Assembly: GCA_907163375.1 (NCBI GenBank)
Contig: CAJQUW010000891.1
Location: 248,001-312,000 of the forward strand
Direction: 5' to 3'
Length of the DNA: 64,000 nt
Source: Prostheceraeus crozeri
Taxonomy: Eukaryota; Platyhelminthes; Polycladida; Euryleptidae
Shown: piece after piece, positions 9,059 to 20,413 of the stretch
How the letters are laid out: each line of letters begins with the position of its first letter
How positions within the stretch are numbered: the stretch's first letter is position 1
Made by a program: the position numbers and the translations under genes
Notes under the pieces: generated by a model
Told to the model about the DNA's origin: nothing
The model's database searches: none
The model's input: the letters and a program-made list of their open reading frames with translations, nothing else

Positions 9059-9124
9059 TTTTATTGTGTTAAAAGCAAAGCATTTATAAAAATATACATT
9101 TTTGCTTAGTTCCATGCAATAAAG

Positions 9125-9736
9125 TCAAACGGTAACAGATGGTAGGTCGTAGTCATCAACATCACTCAAGGTCTGTGTCGTTGCAGTTATAAGCTGTTCT
9201 ATATTACACATTAAATCCTTTGATAGAGGACAGCATGAACAGCATGGTTTTGAAGCGAAGACTTTTAAAAGATTAGCATAGTACGCTCTAAACTTGATTA
9301 TGTCCCGATCATCTTGCACTACCACATTGACGCTCATCGACGGGGGTCCGGTAAACATGTCCACCTTGAATTTACCACCATTTTCCTCATAGTGGCTAAA
9401 TACGATTATATCATGCAAACAAGTCCTCAATTTCCGTGTTCTCATTTCACAATAGCAACGAGAACTCTGTGGAATAGCTTCCGTCAAACTCAGAGGCTTG
9501 AACACTTCATCGAGCCAAAATCGTAGTACTCGCGTAAGGGCATTGGTCAATGTCCTCATTAAGAGTTTCTGAAGTTCAATATCATCTTCACAATGATAGA
9601 ATGTGACAATATCCTCCATCAGATCTATGAGATCAGCTTTGTAACCAATAACATCATTTGCAGAGTAGAAAATCTTGCTAGTAAACAGATTGTCTTTGTG
9701 AATAATTGAAACAGGAATGATCGTGGTAAATGGCAT
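9125..9736 (-). CDS. Unrecognised protein of element A
   Basis: 203 aa, open throughout, with its own TATA box at 9791-9800. It has Cys pairs at RCYCEMRTRKLRTCLHD mid-protein and CCSCCPLSKDLMC near residue 165, perhaps metal-binding. No counterpart is recognised in element B. Position between the UBA-RING and the small basic protein suggests an accessory function. Confidence 0.45.
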   Translation of the reverse strand: MPFTTIIPVSIIHKDNLFTSKIFYSANDVIGYKADLIDLMEDIVTFYHCEDDIELQKLLMRTLTNALTRVLRFWLDEVFKPLSLTEAIPQSSRCYCEMRTRKLRTCLHDIIVFSHYEENGGKFKVDMFTGPPSMSVNVVVQDDRDIIKFRAYYANLLKVFASKPCCSCCPLSKDLMCNIEQLITATTQTLSDVDDYDLPSVTV

Positions 9737-9790
9737 GTTTATTAATGTCTACAATCCTCAACAAGTATGGTTGTAATAGAAGTGTGATAA

Positions 9791-9800
9791 CCTTATATAC
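9791..9800 (-). promoter_or_regulatory. TATA box upstream of the 203-aa gene (element A)
   Basis: GTATATAAGG on the minus strand, about 55 bp ahead of the ATG at 9736; nearly identical to the box at 8604-8612. Confidence 0.5.
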
Positions 9801-9846
9801 AAAAGCTGCACAATAGCAACCAATCACAGACACGCATGATGACTCA

Positions 9847-10350
9847 TCATGAACGATATACAGTGACTGTTGAAATTATTTCTTCATCACAAAGGGGACA
9901 AAATGTAGTTTCCAAGGGTATATAGCATGTAGAACACATGACAAAATGAGAACATGGTAACAAGAGAAGGGATTTTTCCCGTTCAAAACACCTAATGCAG
10001 TTCCGTTCACATAATAGTTTAAACGTCTCTGTTTCTAATTTCTTTCTGAAGTCACTTTCATTGTTAGAACATTTTGATAAATCAATTGAAGGTTTCACTT
10101 TTTTTATCTCCGTTTCAGAAAGTTCCAATTTCATCCTCCTAATTTCACTAACTTTATAATGTAGCATTGAGAAATCTTCTATCCAACTACGATCCAATTT
10201 AGCATTCATGGTATGCTCATCCAGATCCATTAGTCGTTCAACTAAATCACCAGCTTTGATATTTTCATTTAGATTTGTAACAGTTTCTATAGCCTTTAGC
10301 GAATAACCAAGGTATCTTGCAACAATCCATGAAATTGGGTAACTAACCAT
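9847..10350 (-). CDS. UBA-RING protein (IAP-tail-like E3 ligase) of element A
   Basis: 167 aa from the ATG at 10350. The N-terminus resembles a UBA domain of inhibitor-of-apoptosis proteins (ARYLGYSLKAIETV, then DLVERLMDLDE). The C-terminus is a C3HC4 RING: CIRC near residue 125, LLLPCSHFVMCSTC, then CPLCDEEI and a short hydrophobic end, the layout of IAP RINGs. There is no BIR domain. Likely a ubiquitin ligase countering host cell death or sensing. An AT-rich TATA-like run lies at 10365-10375, too close to the ATG to be certain. Confidence 0.7.
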   Translation of the reverse strand: MVSYPISWIVARYLGYSLKAIETVTNLNENIKAGDLVERLMDLDEHTMNAKLDRSWIEDFSMLHYKVSEIRRMKLELSETEIKKVKPSIDLSKCSNNESDFRKKLETETFKLLCERNCIRCFEREKSLLLLPCSHFVMCSTCYIPLETTFCPLCDEEIISTVTVYRS

Positions 10351-10429
10351 CAAGCAACTTCCACGTATTTATAACTTAACCTAGTTATGAAAATAAATAA
10401 AATTGTCATCATAGTCACAATGGCCACAA

Positions 10430-10756
10430 TTGTCGCATTCGAGCAAGCAGTCTCAAAACAAACACCTGTTTAAGTACCGAAATAGATGTTCGCATCCCTA
10501 TTCTAATTCACATACTCTAATTCAATTTCGGAACAAGCCGTTCCGAATCATTGAGTATGATCTCAATTCGCCTATCAATCGGAACGCGGTTCCTATTTAC
10601 ATGTTCCTATCCATGTTCGCATCCATTCGCAATTCGGAACATGTTCATATCCATGTTCGCATTCGCAATTCGGAACATGTTCGCATTGGCAATTCGGAAC
10701 ACATGTTCCAATCCATGTTCGCATCCACTATCAGTGCGTCCGCAATTCTAACTACT
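10430..10756. repeat. Inferred right terminal repeat of element A with GGAACATGTTC units
   Basis: The final stretch before the inferred terminus carries irregular repeats of about 25-30 bp built on GTTCGCA and CAATTCGGAACATGTTC, several containing the palindrome GGAACATGTTC. Repeated terminal DNA is usual in Polinton inverted repeats. The partner copy is outside the window. Confidence 0.5.
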
Positions 10757-11440
10757 CATGTAGAACACGAAAGTGGATAACACATTAGCGGCATGACGAT
10801 GTTAGTACAAAAGACCAATAGTCACCAAGGTAGACGTAAAGTAAACACACAGAATTAGATTGTTTAATCGTATCACTTTGCTAGAAGTGCAAACTGATTC
10901 AAACAGATGGCACATGAAGGAACTTGATAAGTGGGCAAAAAGACATTTTTAATACCTTACAGAGATAGGAAAAATAGTCGTGCGTCGCTTGCGGGTTGCT
11001 CTGATTCCTTCAAAATGCTCCGATCGCCACGACTCCTTCAGATTCGAAGAATTCAGATCATTGCGCAAAAGTTTTCTCGATAATGTTAGGCCCTCCGATC
11101 ATTTTTAAAAAAGTTAGCAGGCGCATGAAAAAACGTTCACAAACTTCACTGTAGAACTTGACATCGTCTGTGTCTCTTTGCTGTGTGATCCGGTTGATAA
11201 CAGTCACTGAAACTTTGCACAATTTGGCGTATTTAATGTTGAACTGGCTGCTGATTGTTCGATTGCTATGGCATTTAGTCAGGAGATTGTGCCATTTCAT
11301 TTACGTTACATGTTCCAATGTTTCCTTTCTAGTCAAACAGAAGAAGAGACGATCATTCTAATTCTGTGAGTGAACAAGATATCTTTCTGTACACAAAGGT
11401 CGTGTGCGAACCGCTTGATGCACAATGCCTCTCAGATGGA
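10757..11440. other. Intergenic, no feature recognised
   Basis: Between element A and the Penelope-like fragment. Only short unsupported open frames; I see no repeat, splice-bounded exon or RNA gene. Confidence 0.5.
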
Positions 11441-11449
11441 CAATAGCTA

Positions 11450-11890
11450 GAAATGACGAGGACGGAAAACTATCTTACAGCGATCCAATGCGTCATCAAC
11501 ATTACAAAAACATAATTGAAGATGACGAGTGATGGCACTAGATGCACGGTCGACTACGGCTTGTGCTATGAAGCCAATTGGGAGCATGCTCACGAATTCT
11601 GTCACCGAGCCGCCTACCGGTTCTACCAATGTGCTTGCTACTACAAGTGCACTGAAAACTGTAGATAACATTAGAATTGACAGAGACTGGCAAACGGTCC
11701 TTGGCACTTGAAATCGGAACACGAAGTGTCGAAAATGACAATTGGCTTAACAGCAGGAAACACTTTCAAAATATTACAAAGTGAACGCTTGAAATGAGAG
11801 GCAGCACAGTCATCTACAAAGGGGACACGAACAAAAGCAGGCTTCTTTTCGAGACTATATATGGCATACTTGGCAATGGACACTTAAAAG
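11450..11890 (-). mobile_element. Degraded Penelope-like retroelement fragment (GIY-YIG endonuclease part)
   Basis: Minus-strand frames show the end of a Penelope-type polyprotein: KRSLCNILKVFPAVKPI, followed by the endonuclease segment NVIYSFQCTCSSKHIGRTGR with RLGDRIREHAPNWL and a SSAITRHL piece. The pattern matches GIY-YIG modules of Penelope-like elements. The fragment is spread over several frames and is an old, broken 3' remnant. Confidence 0.65.
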
Positions 11891-12098
11891 AGTATTTTTC
11901 AAAGAAAAATGACGGATGGCCATCAGCTATGAGGTCGGACTTTAAAAATTCAAATTCTGATTGTAGACTTTCTGACGAGCAAATGCGTGACGAACGGTAA
12001 AATAGCGACTTTACAAAACCGACTGTGTAATGTCTCGGAACAAACCTTTAAAAACTAGTATGCAGGCCGGTCCATGTACTTTTTCTATATGCTGTAGT

Positions 12099-12106
12099 GT
12101 GGATAG
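12099..12106. repeat. hAT target-site duplication, left (GTGGATAG)
   Basis: Identical to 17976-17983; 8 bp is the hallmark length for hAT. Confidence 0.92.
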
Positions 12107-12121
12107 CAGGATTGGAACCGG
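12107..12121 (+). repeat. hAT terminal inverted repeat, left
   Basis: CAGGATTGGAACCGG; 13 of 15 positions match the right end read inward. Confidence 0.9.
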
Positions 12122-12308
12122 CCGCCGGCCGGGCCGGTCCCGGCCGCAAATTTTGAAAACCGGCCGGCCGGCAGGCCGGTTTTAGTAATACCGACCGGCC
12201 GGTGCTTTTTCAGGCCTTTTTGTCAACTGCCGACATCACCAACTGCATCACTGCTACAGCATTGTAGGAGCCTGCAAATATATAAAATAATGTCTGATGC
12301 ATATCTAC

Positions 12309-12309
<1 letters not shown>

Positions 12310-12362
<53 letters not shown>
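12310..12362. repeat. (AT)n microsatellite inside the hAT element
   Basis: An uninterrupted AT dinucleotide run of about 50 bp. Confidence 0.95.
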
Positions 12363-12366
<4 letters not shown>

Positions 12367-12904
12367 GTCTATATAGACCTATACTTAAATGTGTTGCCAT
12401 TACCTACTAACTGAACATTTGAAAATGGATTGTTGATTAAAGCTTTGATTGCTCGTAAATCTATGACCCAAAACTAGTAAAGTGTACTACATATACATTC
12501 TACTTGTCGATAATTTTCATATCAAGCATTTACACAGAAACGACAATTATAGGCCTATTTTTGGAAAAGTTAGGGACAGGCCCACATTGTAGAGGCACCG
12601 AATTATTGGTAGTTCACAACTATCTAGCTATTCAGAATATTGCGGGCTTAATAACATATTACGTGCTTATATTCAGAGCTTATATGTACTTAACAAGTAC
12701 AGTATATATTTGCACTTCAATGCATTGTATGATTTTTGGAAGTCATGAGAAAAGTAAAACTGCTTCTTGTTTTTTGTATCCTTTTAAGGTGAAAAACGCA
12801 ACAATAAGACACAGAACGAAACATCAAACTAAAATGAACTCTAAGCTATAATTCCTGAAAGAAGAGTTTAGAAAGTCCACACAGATTGTTGAAAATCACA
12901 AATA

Positions 12905-15900
12905 CTAAAGCCCAGACTTAGGAAAACCACAGATTGTTATTTTTGCCTCCTTCAAGCAGATCAGCGCTTCAAGAGACAGTGAGTTCAGTTGAGTCCTTTG
13001 AGACCACAGAGCATTTCCGGCCAAACTGAAATGTCTTTCACTCTCCCCACTGCTGACCTGGATGCATAAGATCGTCCTTGCGGTGCGATAGAGTAAAGGC
13101 ATCACTTTTTCCTTGTCCTTCCAAAATGATAAAGGATTGGTAGCCTGATTTTGACACCTGACTTCATCGCAGTAACTTAAATCAAAATGAATTTTCTCTC
13201 TGAAAAAAAGTAAGTGTCTTAGTGCTTCATTCAGATGTCAGCCATGTTTCAAGTACATACATCCAATACATAGCTACAACAAAACTCTTTTGTTCTTTCA
13301 GAACTATGAGGAGCAATCTTCCATTCATAAAACAAACGTGACATGTACATTCACTTAATAAGACACGAATTTAGGTCACATTTAGGCATTAATTTATGCA
13401 TGCATATAAAATTGTGCGATGTTAATGTACAGAAAAACATGGACAATAAATCCAAATGTTAAGAGCATGCCTATTTGATAACGCTTTTCAAACTTGAAGT
13501 TATTTATTTAAGTGAGACTATGTTCTTTCCAGACTTTCACTATAGGTTTGCAAAATCCGCTTTGTACATACAGGCCTATCGAAAATGATAGATTTCAAGC
13601 ATGCTTTCCTACACAGATATTCATTGTTTTGGCAAATACAATGCGCAAAACCGCACTTCTAACCGTTGAATTGAATTCCTGATGCAAACGCATAAACGTA
13701 GTAAAACTTGTGGCTTCGCTCACCTTGCAATAATGTATATTTTGGTGTTTAAATATGACAAGTCTATGCAACATATCTATGCAAGCGGATAAGTCGTTAT
13801 GCGAGCAAATCGCATGTGAAGAATCCTGCGTCGCACATGCATCAGATCATAGAATATGCAAAAAGCACTACTAGATACAGTACCAATGGTAGACATATTT
13901 ATGGATGCTGCATATTTAGGCATACACCAATCAATAACTTATGTAATTTCCTGAGTATGATGCCACAAAAATTGCACCTACAATCTAGGCCTAATTGTAG
14001 CTTACACGTACAAGGCAACATAAACAAAATAGCAGAGAAAGCATGTTTCAGATCTGACAATGCACTTAAGTTTTAGGAAAATCAACTGCTATTGCATGCA
14101 GAAGAAAACAAAGGAAGTTGCATCACGCGAATCGAATTTTGTGAAATGAAATGCATTGGAATGTGATCATCATTGGCAAAGTCATATACTTAAAGTATAT
14201 ACAGTGCATGTAGATGAGGCCCACTGACGCAAGCAACTTTATTTTTTTTTTTTCAGTAAATCTTTCATACTTGAATATAATTTTTCCTTGTATATAGAAA
14301 TTGCCAATTATTGTTCATCTCTTACATGTATATATATATTAGAAGTAAGGAGGTCAAGTATGTACGAGTTAGGTTACCTATACAACCTACTGTGTCACAT
14401 TTTCTGGCAAGAGCAGAGAGATACTACAGATAATAAACAGGCATGTACGTACATGAGAATGAAGACTGTGCTTACTTTATGCTTGAAGACGTAGACACAT
14501 TTTTGTCAGCTGTCGTAAAATTTGTCTCTAAGAGCGGCAAAGGGATCCTTTAGTTTTGATTCACTTGTACTAACAGTCATCGAGCTGGTTGCAGCAGTGT
14601 CATCAGTGCCAGTTTCCATCACCACATTTTTCAATTTCAATCCATTAACAACAACGAGCAAGCCATCAATGGCAGCTGAACGCAATGTTGTGGCTTCATC
14701 TGCAAATTCAAATGCTGAGAAGGTCGGATCCAAAAGGGTGGCGACTTGATAAAGATTTGTAACCTTTGACCAATACTTTTCAAGCATGAAATGAGAGATT
14801 TGCTCCTTCAGACGTTTTATCACAGAGTGATCATCCTCACTTATTCGACACACGTGATTGACAATGAGGTAGTACGTCGGTATCACTTTGTTCAAACTAG
14901 GACCGCTGCTGTCCTCAAGAGCGTCAAACAGTGAGTTGAATTGCTCAAAAAAATTAGCCAGCTCCTTCACCAAAGTGATTGAAATGTTTGCTAATCGCTC
15001 CTCCTCTTGGCGTTCTTCCAAGCATGATCTTAAGCTTTGAAAGGAAGCAAAGAACGACGAATACACAGCGTCAAAAGATCGCCACGGATGAGTCTGCGAG
15101 GACGTCTTTAAGGTTTTAGGAAGACGTTCTTGAATGCCAAAAACAAAATATGTTAGTTAAGGATAAATTCTTACTACAATTCTAGATATATATTTCAATG
15201 ATGTCACTACACATTGACACAGGACATTGGAAACAATTGATCCACCTTTATAGAATGGAGATCAGTAAAAAAAATATTAAATGAATAACTCAGTGCAACA
15301 ACAAATGCTGAACAGCGAACACTATTTCATCGGCTCACTTGTGACTCGAAAATGTCACTTAAAAGATCTCTCCAAATAATTCTACTGTATCCCTCTTTAC
15401 AAGCCTATGTTTAATGAACTCGCCAAATTTGTTATTTCGAATTTCCTTACATTTGTCACTAGCTTAGAATGTTTTGGTCAAGCAGAAGTCGGCAACTTCA
15501 AATCCAGAAGGGTGGTTTTTATCCTATGAAAAGCATGAAAAATTTACATATTTTGGGGATTGGTCAATTGAATATTATCAGTTTAACATTTGAGCATAGG
15601 CCTATGGAATGTCAGTCAAAGTAAAGCGCAGTTTAATTGTCACAGATGCATTGAAGTATGTAGTGTCCAGTAGTAGTCTGTAAAATTATATTTGTACAAC
15701 TAGTCTAGTAGTCTCGCATCCATGCATATAAACTACTACTGTTAACTGTGAAATAATACATGTCAACATAGGAAATAAAGGAAGAATAGAAAAAGTTTTA
15801 GCTTACCTGAGGATTTGTGAACGTAACCCGACACATCACGCACAGCCTTGTCCGTAAGGCGGAGAACTGTCATTTCTTTTTTAGTCTTTTCCCACGCGTT

Positions 15901-16854
15901 AGTTAGCACAGTAGAAATCCGATGACAAATCACTGCATTCGTGTTGAATCAGTTAATGCAGCGACGATGTTGGCTCCTGCATCAGTTGTAATTGGAGTGT
16001 CTTTTATATCTAGACCAAATTCGTCAAATATTTCATTCAAAGCACTCAAAATATTTGCCGCCGTCTTCCTTTCTTCTTCGAGTAATTTGCAACGAGCGGC
16101 ACTGTGCACAAGTTGGCATTCTTCGTTAATCCAAAACACACTGACCTCTAGAAAAGATCGAAAACGTTCTGGGTCGGTCCAGAGGTCTGTAGTGTACGCA
16201 ATGGCTCCTTCTGCTACCGCAGGTTGAATAAGCTCCTTGAAATGAAGTCGGAAGCGATCAAACTCGGTAAGTATATTATCTGATATTGTTCGTCGACCAA
16301 ACCATATATCCTTCACACTCACATGACCATATTTAGCTCCAATATATAGTAAAGTGTGGGCCAATTGCATTAAACCGTCGTTTTCAATGTCCAAAAAGCT
16401 ATGCTCACCTCCTAATACATAAACAGTCTCAGCTTCTTTCAACCTGGTGGTGTCCTCTCTTGACAATGTCTTCTTGTTAAATGCGAACTGTGGTATCGTC
16501 TTCTGTTTCGTCGACCCCGCGGTGCTCTTCTCCTTGCGCTTACTACAGCTGTTCACATGACGATGTGCGGCTGATAGTCCATAGTTCTTCCGTGTACCTC
16601 TCATATCTGGTGGTCCATGAATTTTAAAAAGCTAACTTCACAATGACGACAAGCAACCCATCCAGTAAGTACTCTCATCGTGCCTGTAGTATATTTCAAT
16701 CCAAGATATCTGACCATGAGGATGTTGATGAATATTTCGTAATGTTTCTCTTTGCCTTCTCAGTGAACTCCAAAACACCATTGCCAATCATTTGCTTGAT
16801 TTCCTTGTCTGTGAGATCCCAGTCCGAAACGGATTCGGCGTCGAGGTCGGTCAT
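12905..16854 (-). pseudogene. hAT transposase gene, intron-containing and frameshifted
   Basis: The N-terminal ATG at 16854 opens an acidic leader (MTDLDAESVSDWD). A BED zinc finger follows (GWVACRHCEVSF, then AHRHVNSC near 16560). The catalytic RNase-H-like part is at 15930-16604 (TTDLWTD, later TTDAGANIV). It continues as CHRISTVLTNAWEK to a splice donor at 15806, and a good acceptor at 15129 opens the next exon (RLPKTLK..., 14506-15128). The last exon, 12905-13199, has the hAT dimerisation motif GESERHFSLAGNALWSQRT after a TTTTTTTCAG acceptor. Decay: a one-base loss near 15927 just before CHRIS, a frame change near 16605, and another near 16700. The join between the last two exons is not resolved. 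Confidence 0.85.
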
Positions 16855-17960
16855 GATTGTAAAACAGTCACAGAAAGTTGTCTGAAATATCTTGTGTAAG
16901 TTAAAATATCTTGTGCATGTTGCGTAATGGTATCAGTTTTACCGAATCAAACTCGTTGGAGGAAGACATAGTAACAAAGACAGAAGCCCCTCACTCAACC
17001 GAATTGACAGCTCTTCAAACAAACATTAGCCGAAGAAAACAATTTCTTAGCAAAAGTCTGTTTTAGAGTTCAACAGACTTGCTAAGTTGAAGCAGAATTA
17101 GGTTGCAATCATTATGCAATACCGATGTCACTAAGAAATTTACTATCAAACTTCTTTCCTTGCATCTATTTTCCCTCGGCAAGGTATTCTTTACATCACG
17201 TCTCTTTCCTACTCCTTCGAATCACACAGACAGCACCAAATATTGGTGCATTATCACAAAAAAATGTTAAATTAGGTAGATATTTGATAAATTTATCACG
17301 GCATCCTTCGACTCAGATTTACCCCGCCGTTGCGTAACTTCTTTCGAAAGCATTCATCGTGACACCTCAATTCACATTTGATGATTGCCCCTCGCTTGCC
17401 AATCCTTCCTTCGCTGCTGCTGAGGCTGTATGCAGATCTCCCCGCGTCCTCATGTTGCCCAATATCGTAGCAACAAATGTCGGTCGCCTCGGAACTAGAG
17501 TTTGTGACCAAGTAAACAACAAGAAATGGCATCCTCTAAACTTTCCTGAGAGTGAATAATTGCGAGCAGGGTCAACATGACACAAGACAACTAAATCCTT
17601 GATGCTATTAAGAAACGTCAAATCCTGTGATAGCCTAAATTATTATGCTAGTCCTTTATCAGACTTTATCTTACATATCGGAGTTACATTCATCTCATCA
17701 AAAATGTCATGCGGTTACTTTGGAACGTACACGTAGTAATACTCATCTACACGCTCATGATCTTCAATGACCATGAAAGCATCAGAATTTTAAATAGGCC
17801 GGCCTCCGACCAGCCAGTTTTAGATACGCCGGCCTTGGACCTGCCGGTTTTGAATGCACCGGTCTCGGACCGGCCGGTTTTGAAATCACCGGCCTCGGAC
17901 CGGCCGGTTTTGAATCCACCGACCGGCCGATTTAGATGACGCCGGCCGTTAAAAACCCGA

Positions 17961-17975
17961 CCGTTTCCAACCCTG
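17961..17975 (-). repeat. hAT terminal inverted repeat, right
   Basis: Reads CAGGGTTGGAAACGG inward on the minus strand. Confidence 0.9.
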
Positions 17976-17983
17976 GTGGATAG
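17976..17983. repeat. hAT target-site duplication, right (GTGGATAG)
   Basis: Identical to 12099-12106. Confidence 0.92.
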
Positions 17984-18299
17984 TGCTCGACACGCTTTGT
18001 ACATTTTGCATGTAGTAGTGACAACTAACCGTCTTGCTCTTCTTCACATGTAAAGACAATGTTTGAATGACATTCATTAAAACAAGATAAAATATTGTGT
18101 ACACCAGCAATCCTTAAAAAGACCAAAGCATGCATCAACATAACGAACATAATGTGTACAGCGACTCTGAATGACATTAGTCAAAGAAAGCTCCAAATAG
18201 CCCATGAAAATGTCATGGCTATTCTGGTTATGGTCAAAAATTTAGAATGCAAATTACAAAGTCAGCATAAAATGCTTCCAACAAAATAAAAGAAGATGC
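17984..18299. other. Intergenic, no feature recognised
   Basis: Between the hAT target duplication and the LINE 3' end; AT-rich with no supported gene. Confidence 0.5.
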
Positions 18300-19540
18300 C
18301 TGCCTGCCTATGACTCGTGTCTGTGAGGCGTTGAGGCCGCTCTTGACACCATTCGTCTCCAAGATGGTCGATCCAGGGCCAACTCCGATGCGTCATCCAT
18401 GGAGATACCGAGTTGATTGAGATCTTCGACAACCACGTCCATCCATCGTGTGTGTGGGCGCCCTCGAGGTCTTCTCCATCCAGACGCTGTCGGATTGAAG
18501 TCGAGCACACGTTTCGTTGGCAGTTCACTAGGCATGCGGAGCATGTGCCCCAGCCAACGCATGCGCCGTTGAGCTAGAAGACGTGGTAACGGCGGTTGGA
18601 GTGTGCGCCTGCGCACTTCGTCGTTGGTGATACGCTCTTGCCATCTGATGTTGAGTACTCGGCGTTGGCATCGGTTGTCAAAGCCCATAGTTCTTCTACC
18701 TTGCGTTGCGGAAAGAGGCCAGGTTTCGGAGCCATAAAGCAAAACCGAAAGGACACTCGCGTTATATATTCTCATTTTGGTCCGGTTGCTGATATTCCGA
18801 TGTCTCCAAAGAGGTCTCCAAAGTCTTCTGAGCACATCATTTGCTAGAGCTCTTCTTCGAGCCAGTTCTTCGTCAATACCACCTCGCCTGCTAATCTTCG
18901 ACCCCAGATAGATGAAGTTTGGGACAACTTCCACTATGTGATTGTTGACCACTATGGACTGTGGGGGTGTGCTCTCACTTATCATCATTAACTTTGTCTT
19001 AGAGTAGTTGACTTGGAGGCCCAATTTCGAAGCTTCATTGACGTAGATGTTGATGGCTTGAATGAGAGAATCCATATCAGGAGCGAAAAGAGCAGTGTCA
19101 TCTGCAAATTCGAGATCCGTTAGTCGGTAGCTACCCAGCTGAACTCCCTGTATCTGGTCGTCAACTTTATTCATTAGGTAATCAATCAGACAATTGAACA
19201 ATTCTGGTGCAGTTGTGCAACCTTGTCTTACGCCACTTTCAGTTTGAAACCAAGTTGAATCTTCCCCATTGACCCTGACGCAGCTATGGGAGTCTGAATG
19301 CAGGAGTTGTAGAAGCCGAATGATCTTTTCGGGTACACTGATTGAGCGAAGAATCAGCCAGATTGCATTTCTATCAGCAGAATCAAACGCAGCCTTAAGA
19401 TCCATAAATGCGATGCACAGATTTCTTCCACGACGATACTCGTGCGCCTTTTCGATCAGCAGTCGTACACTCGCTATTTGATCACTCGTACCACGTCCAG
19501 GCATAAAGCCAGCTTGTTGGGGGCGACGGTGATGATGCAT
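18300..19540 (-). mobile_element. 5'-truncated non-LTR retrotransposon (RTE-like LINE), RT part
   Basis: One open minus-strand frame ending at 18308. It starts inside the reverse transcriptase at QQAGFMPGRGTSDQI, then shows AFMDLKAAFDSADR, GVRQGCTTAPELFN and the active-site box FADDTALF. The C-terminal tail has SVLLYGSETWPL, QRRVLNIRWQERI and RMRWLGHMLRM, common to RTE-like and related LINE proteins. Endonuclease and 5' parts are absent, a usual 5' truncation near 19540. The 3' tail runs into a short AGGC repeat. The RT frame is intact over about 410 codons, so the insertion is fairly recent. Clade assignment is tentative. Confidence 0.88.
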
Positions 19541-19612
19541 GACAAATACAAAATCAGGCCAATGTACAGACCAAGAGAATGGCAACAAACTGAGAGAAGA
19601 GGAGTGAAACAC

Positions 19613-20052
19613 ACAATAAAAAAAATAAACGTTAGTATCTAACGCCTAAGTTGCATTAATCTTACGGATAATGAGGCGTTAGTTACCCGCTAGATTAGTG
19701 CAACTTAGGCATTAACTTACCGTTAGTTACTGCTTATATCATAGAAATTTATAACAATAACGCTTCTAGAATATAAGTAAAGCTTCATGCAATGCACAAT
19801 AGTGGCACATAAATCACACGCATTTTCACTTAGATACACTTGTCAACCTCCGTATCATTGGGTTAGAATCAGTCACATGTGCGATTCCAAGCTTTTCATT
19901 GGCTCTTCATGCCCCAACTTAGTTCCCCCGGATGTGCCGCGACCTTGAGTCAATTTCCATTCTAGTCAACTTCAGCTAAACTGTTTATTTCTATGGCTTA
20001 TATAGATAACGGAAGATTTCACGTTAGTTACGCGTTAGATTCACACTGAATA
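19613..20052. mobile_element. Candidate small non-autonomous element, TAACG-rich ends
   Basis: The left edge begins CACAATAAAAAAAATAAACG followed by repeated CTAACG/CGTTAG motifs; the right edge, read inward, begins CAGTGTGAATCTAACGCG. A long internal hairpin lies at about 19636-19714 (CTAACGCCTAAGTTGC against GCAACTTAGGCATTAAC). The element at 59843-60041 has matching edges in the opposite orientation, which supports a family. Exact borders and target duplication are not resolved. Confidence 0.45.
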
Positions 20053-20122
20053 AAAGCACTTTTCTCATCACACAGTTCTTATTATACAGTTTCATTATGA
20101 TACAAGACCTAACTAGACAAGA

Positions 20123-20413
20123 TTAACAAAATTTATCTAAGAATCGCTTCGATGAACTTGTTTTGAATGGAAAAGTTTCCTTCAAAACAAGCTCTTGAAG
20201 GACACCCAGCAACTGTCCATATGGAGCAGGGTATGTCAGATCGAGGACATAATATACCGCTAGGATTGATCCAACAATGAGAGAAACGTCATCATATCGG
20301 TGTGGGCACATAACATTACCAGTTCTTGATCTAATTGTGAATGTTTTCTCCGAAACCACTACCTCGGGACCATATTTAGATGTCATACTACTTTCCTCCA
20401 TGATACGATCATC
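20123..20413 (-). CDS. Terminal exon of an unrecognised spliced gene
   Basis: Opens after a good acceptor (CCTTTGCAG at 20414-20422 on the minus strand) and runs 96 codons to a stop. The protein end reads MCPHRYDDVSLIVGSILAVYYVLDL, of which the last part is hydrophobic, then YPAPYGQLLGVLQELVLKETF and FLDKFC. It resembles C-termini of uncharacterised multi-copy invertebrate proteins, but I cannot name the family. Upstream exons were not found in the next kilobase. Confidence 0.4.
   Translation of the reverse strand, partial: DDRIMEESSMTSKYGPEVVVSEKTFTIRSRTGNVMCPHRYDDVSLIVGSILAVYYVLDLTYPAPYGQLLGVLQELVLKETFPFKTSSSKRFLDKFC

Larger units (their letters stand above)
1..10756. mobile_element. Polinton/Maverick element A (adintovirus-like), left part outside window
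   Basis: A block of viral-type genes, almost all on the minus strand: UBA-RING, unknown 203 aa, basic QRGGGG protein, putative ssDNA-binding protein, packaging ATPase, unknown VIPQ protein, Cys-rich ORF, integrase, penton-like, basic core protein, major capsid and protease, with a PC4-like/TBP-like pair on the plus strand. The right end is inferred at 10756: read inward, the terminus begins AGTAGTTAGAATTGCGG, sharing AGTAGT with the verified ends of element B, and the adjacent 6 bp (10757-10762, CATGTA) would be the target duplication. The left end and the DNA polymerase are not in the window, so this cannot be confirmed. Most genes read openly; about one gene (protease) looks broken, suggesting a fairly young fossil. 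Confidence 0.88.
12107..17975 (-). mobile_element. hAT DNA transposon, complete ends, decayed transposase
   Basis: 5869 bp bounded by 15-bp inverted repeats, CAGGATTGGAACCGG on the left and CAGGGTTGGAAACGG read inward from the right, and flanked by a perfect 8-bp duplication GTGGATAG (12099-12106 and 17976-17983), diagnostic of hAT insertion. Subterminal regions at both ends are rich in CCGGCCGG-type motifs (12115-12200 and 17795-17950), likely transposase-binding arrays. The transposase is on the minus strand and carries frame changes, so this copy is probably not self-mobile. Confidence 0.93.

Noticed and set aside
17709-18004. Open frames with repeated PASDRPVL-type or GRSEAG-type units
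   Set aside because: Read through the GC-rich subterminal repeats of the hAT element.
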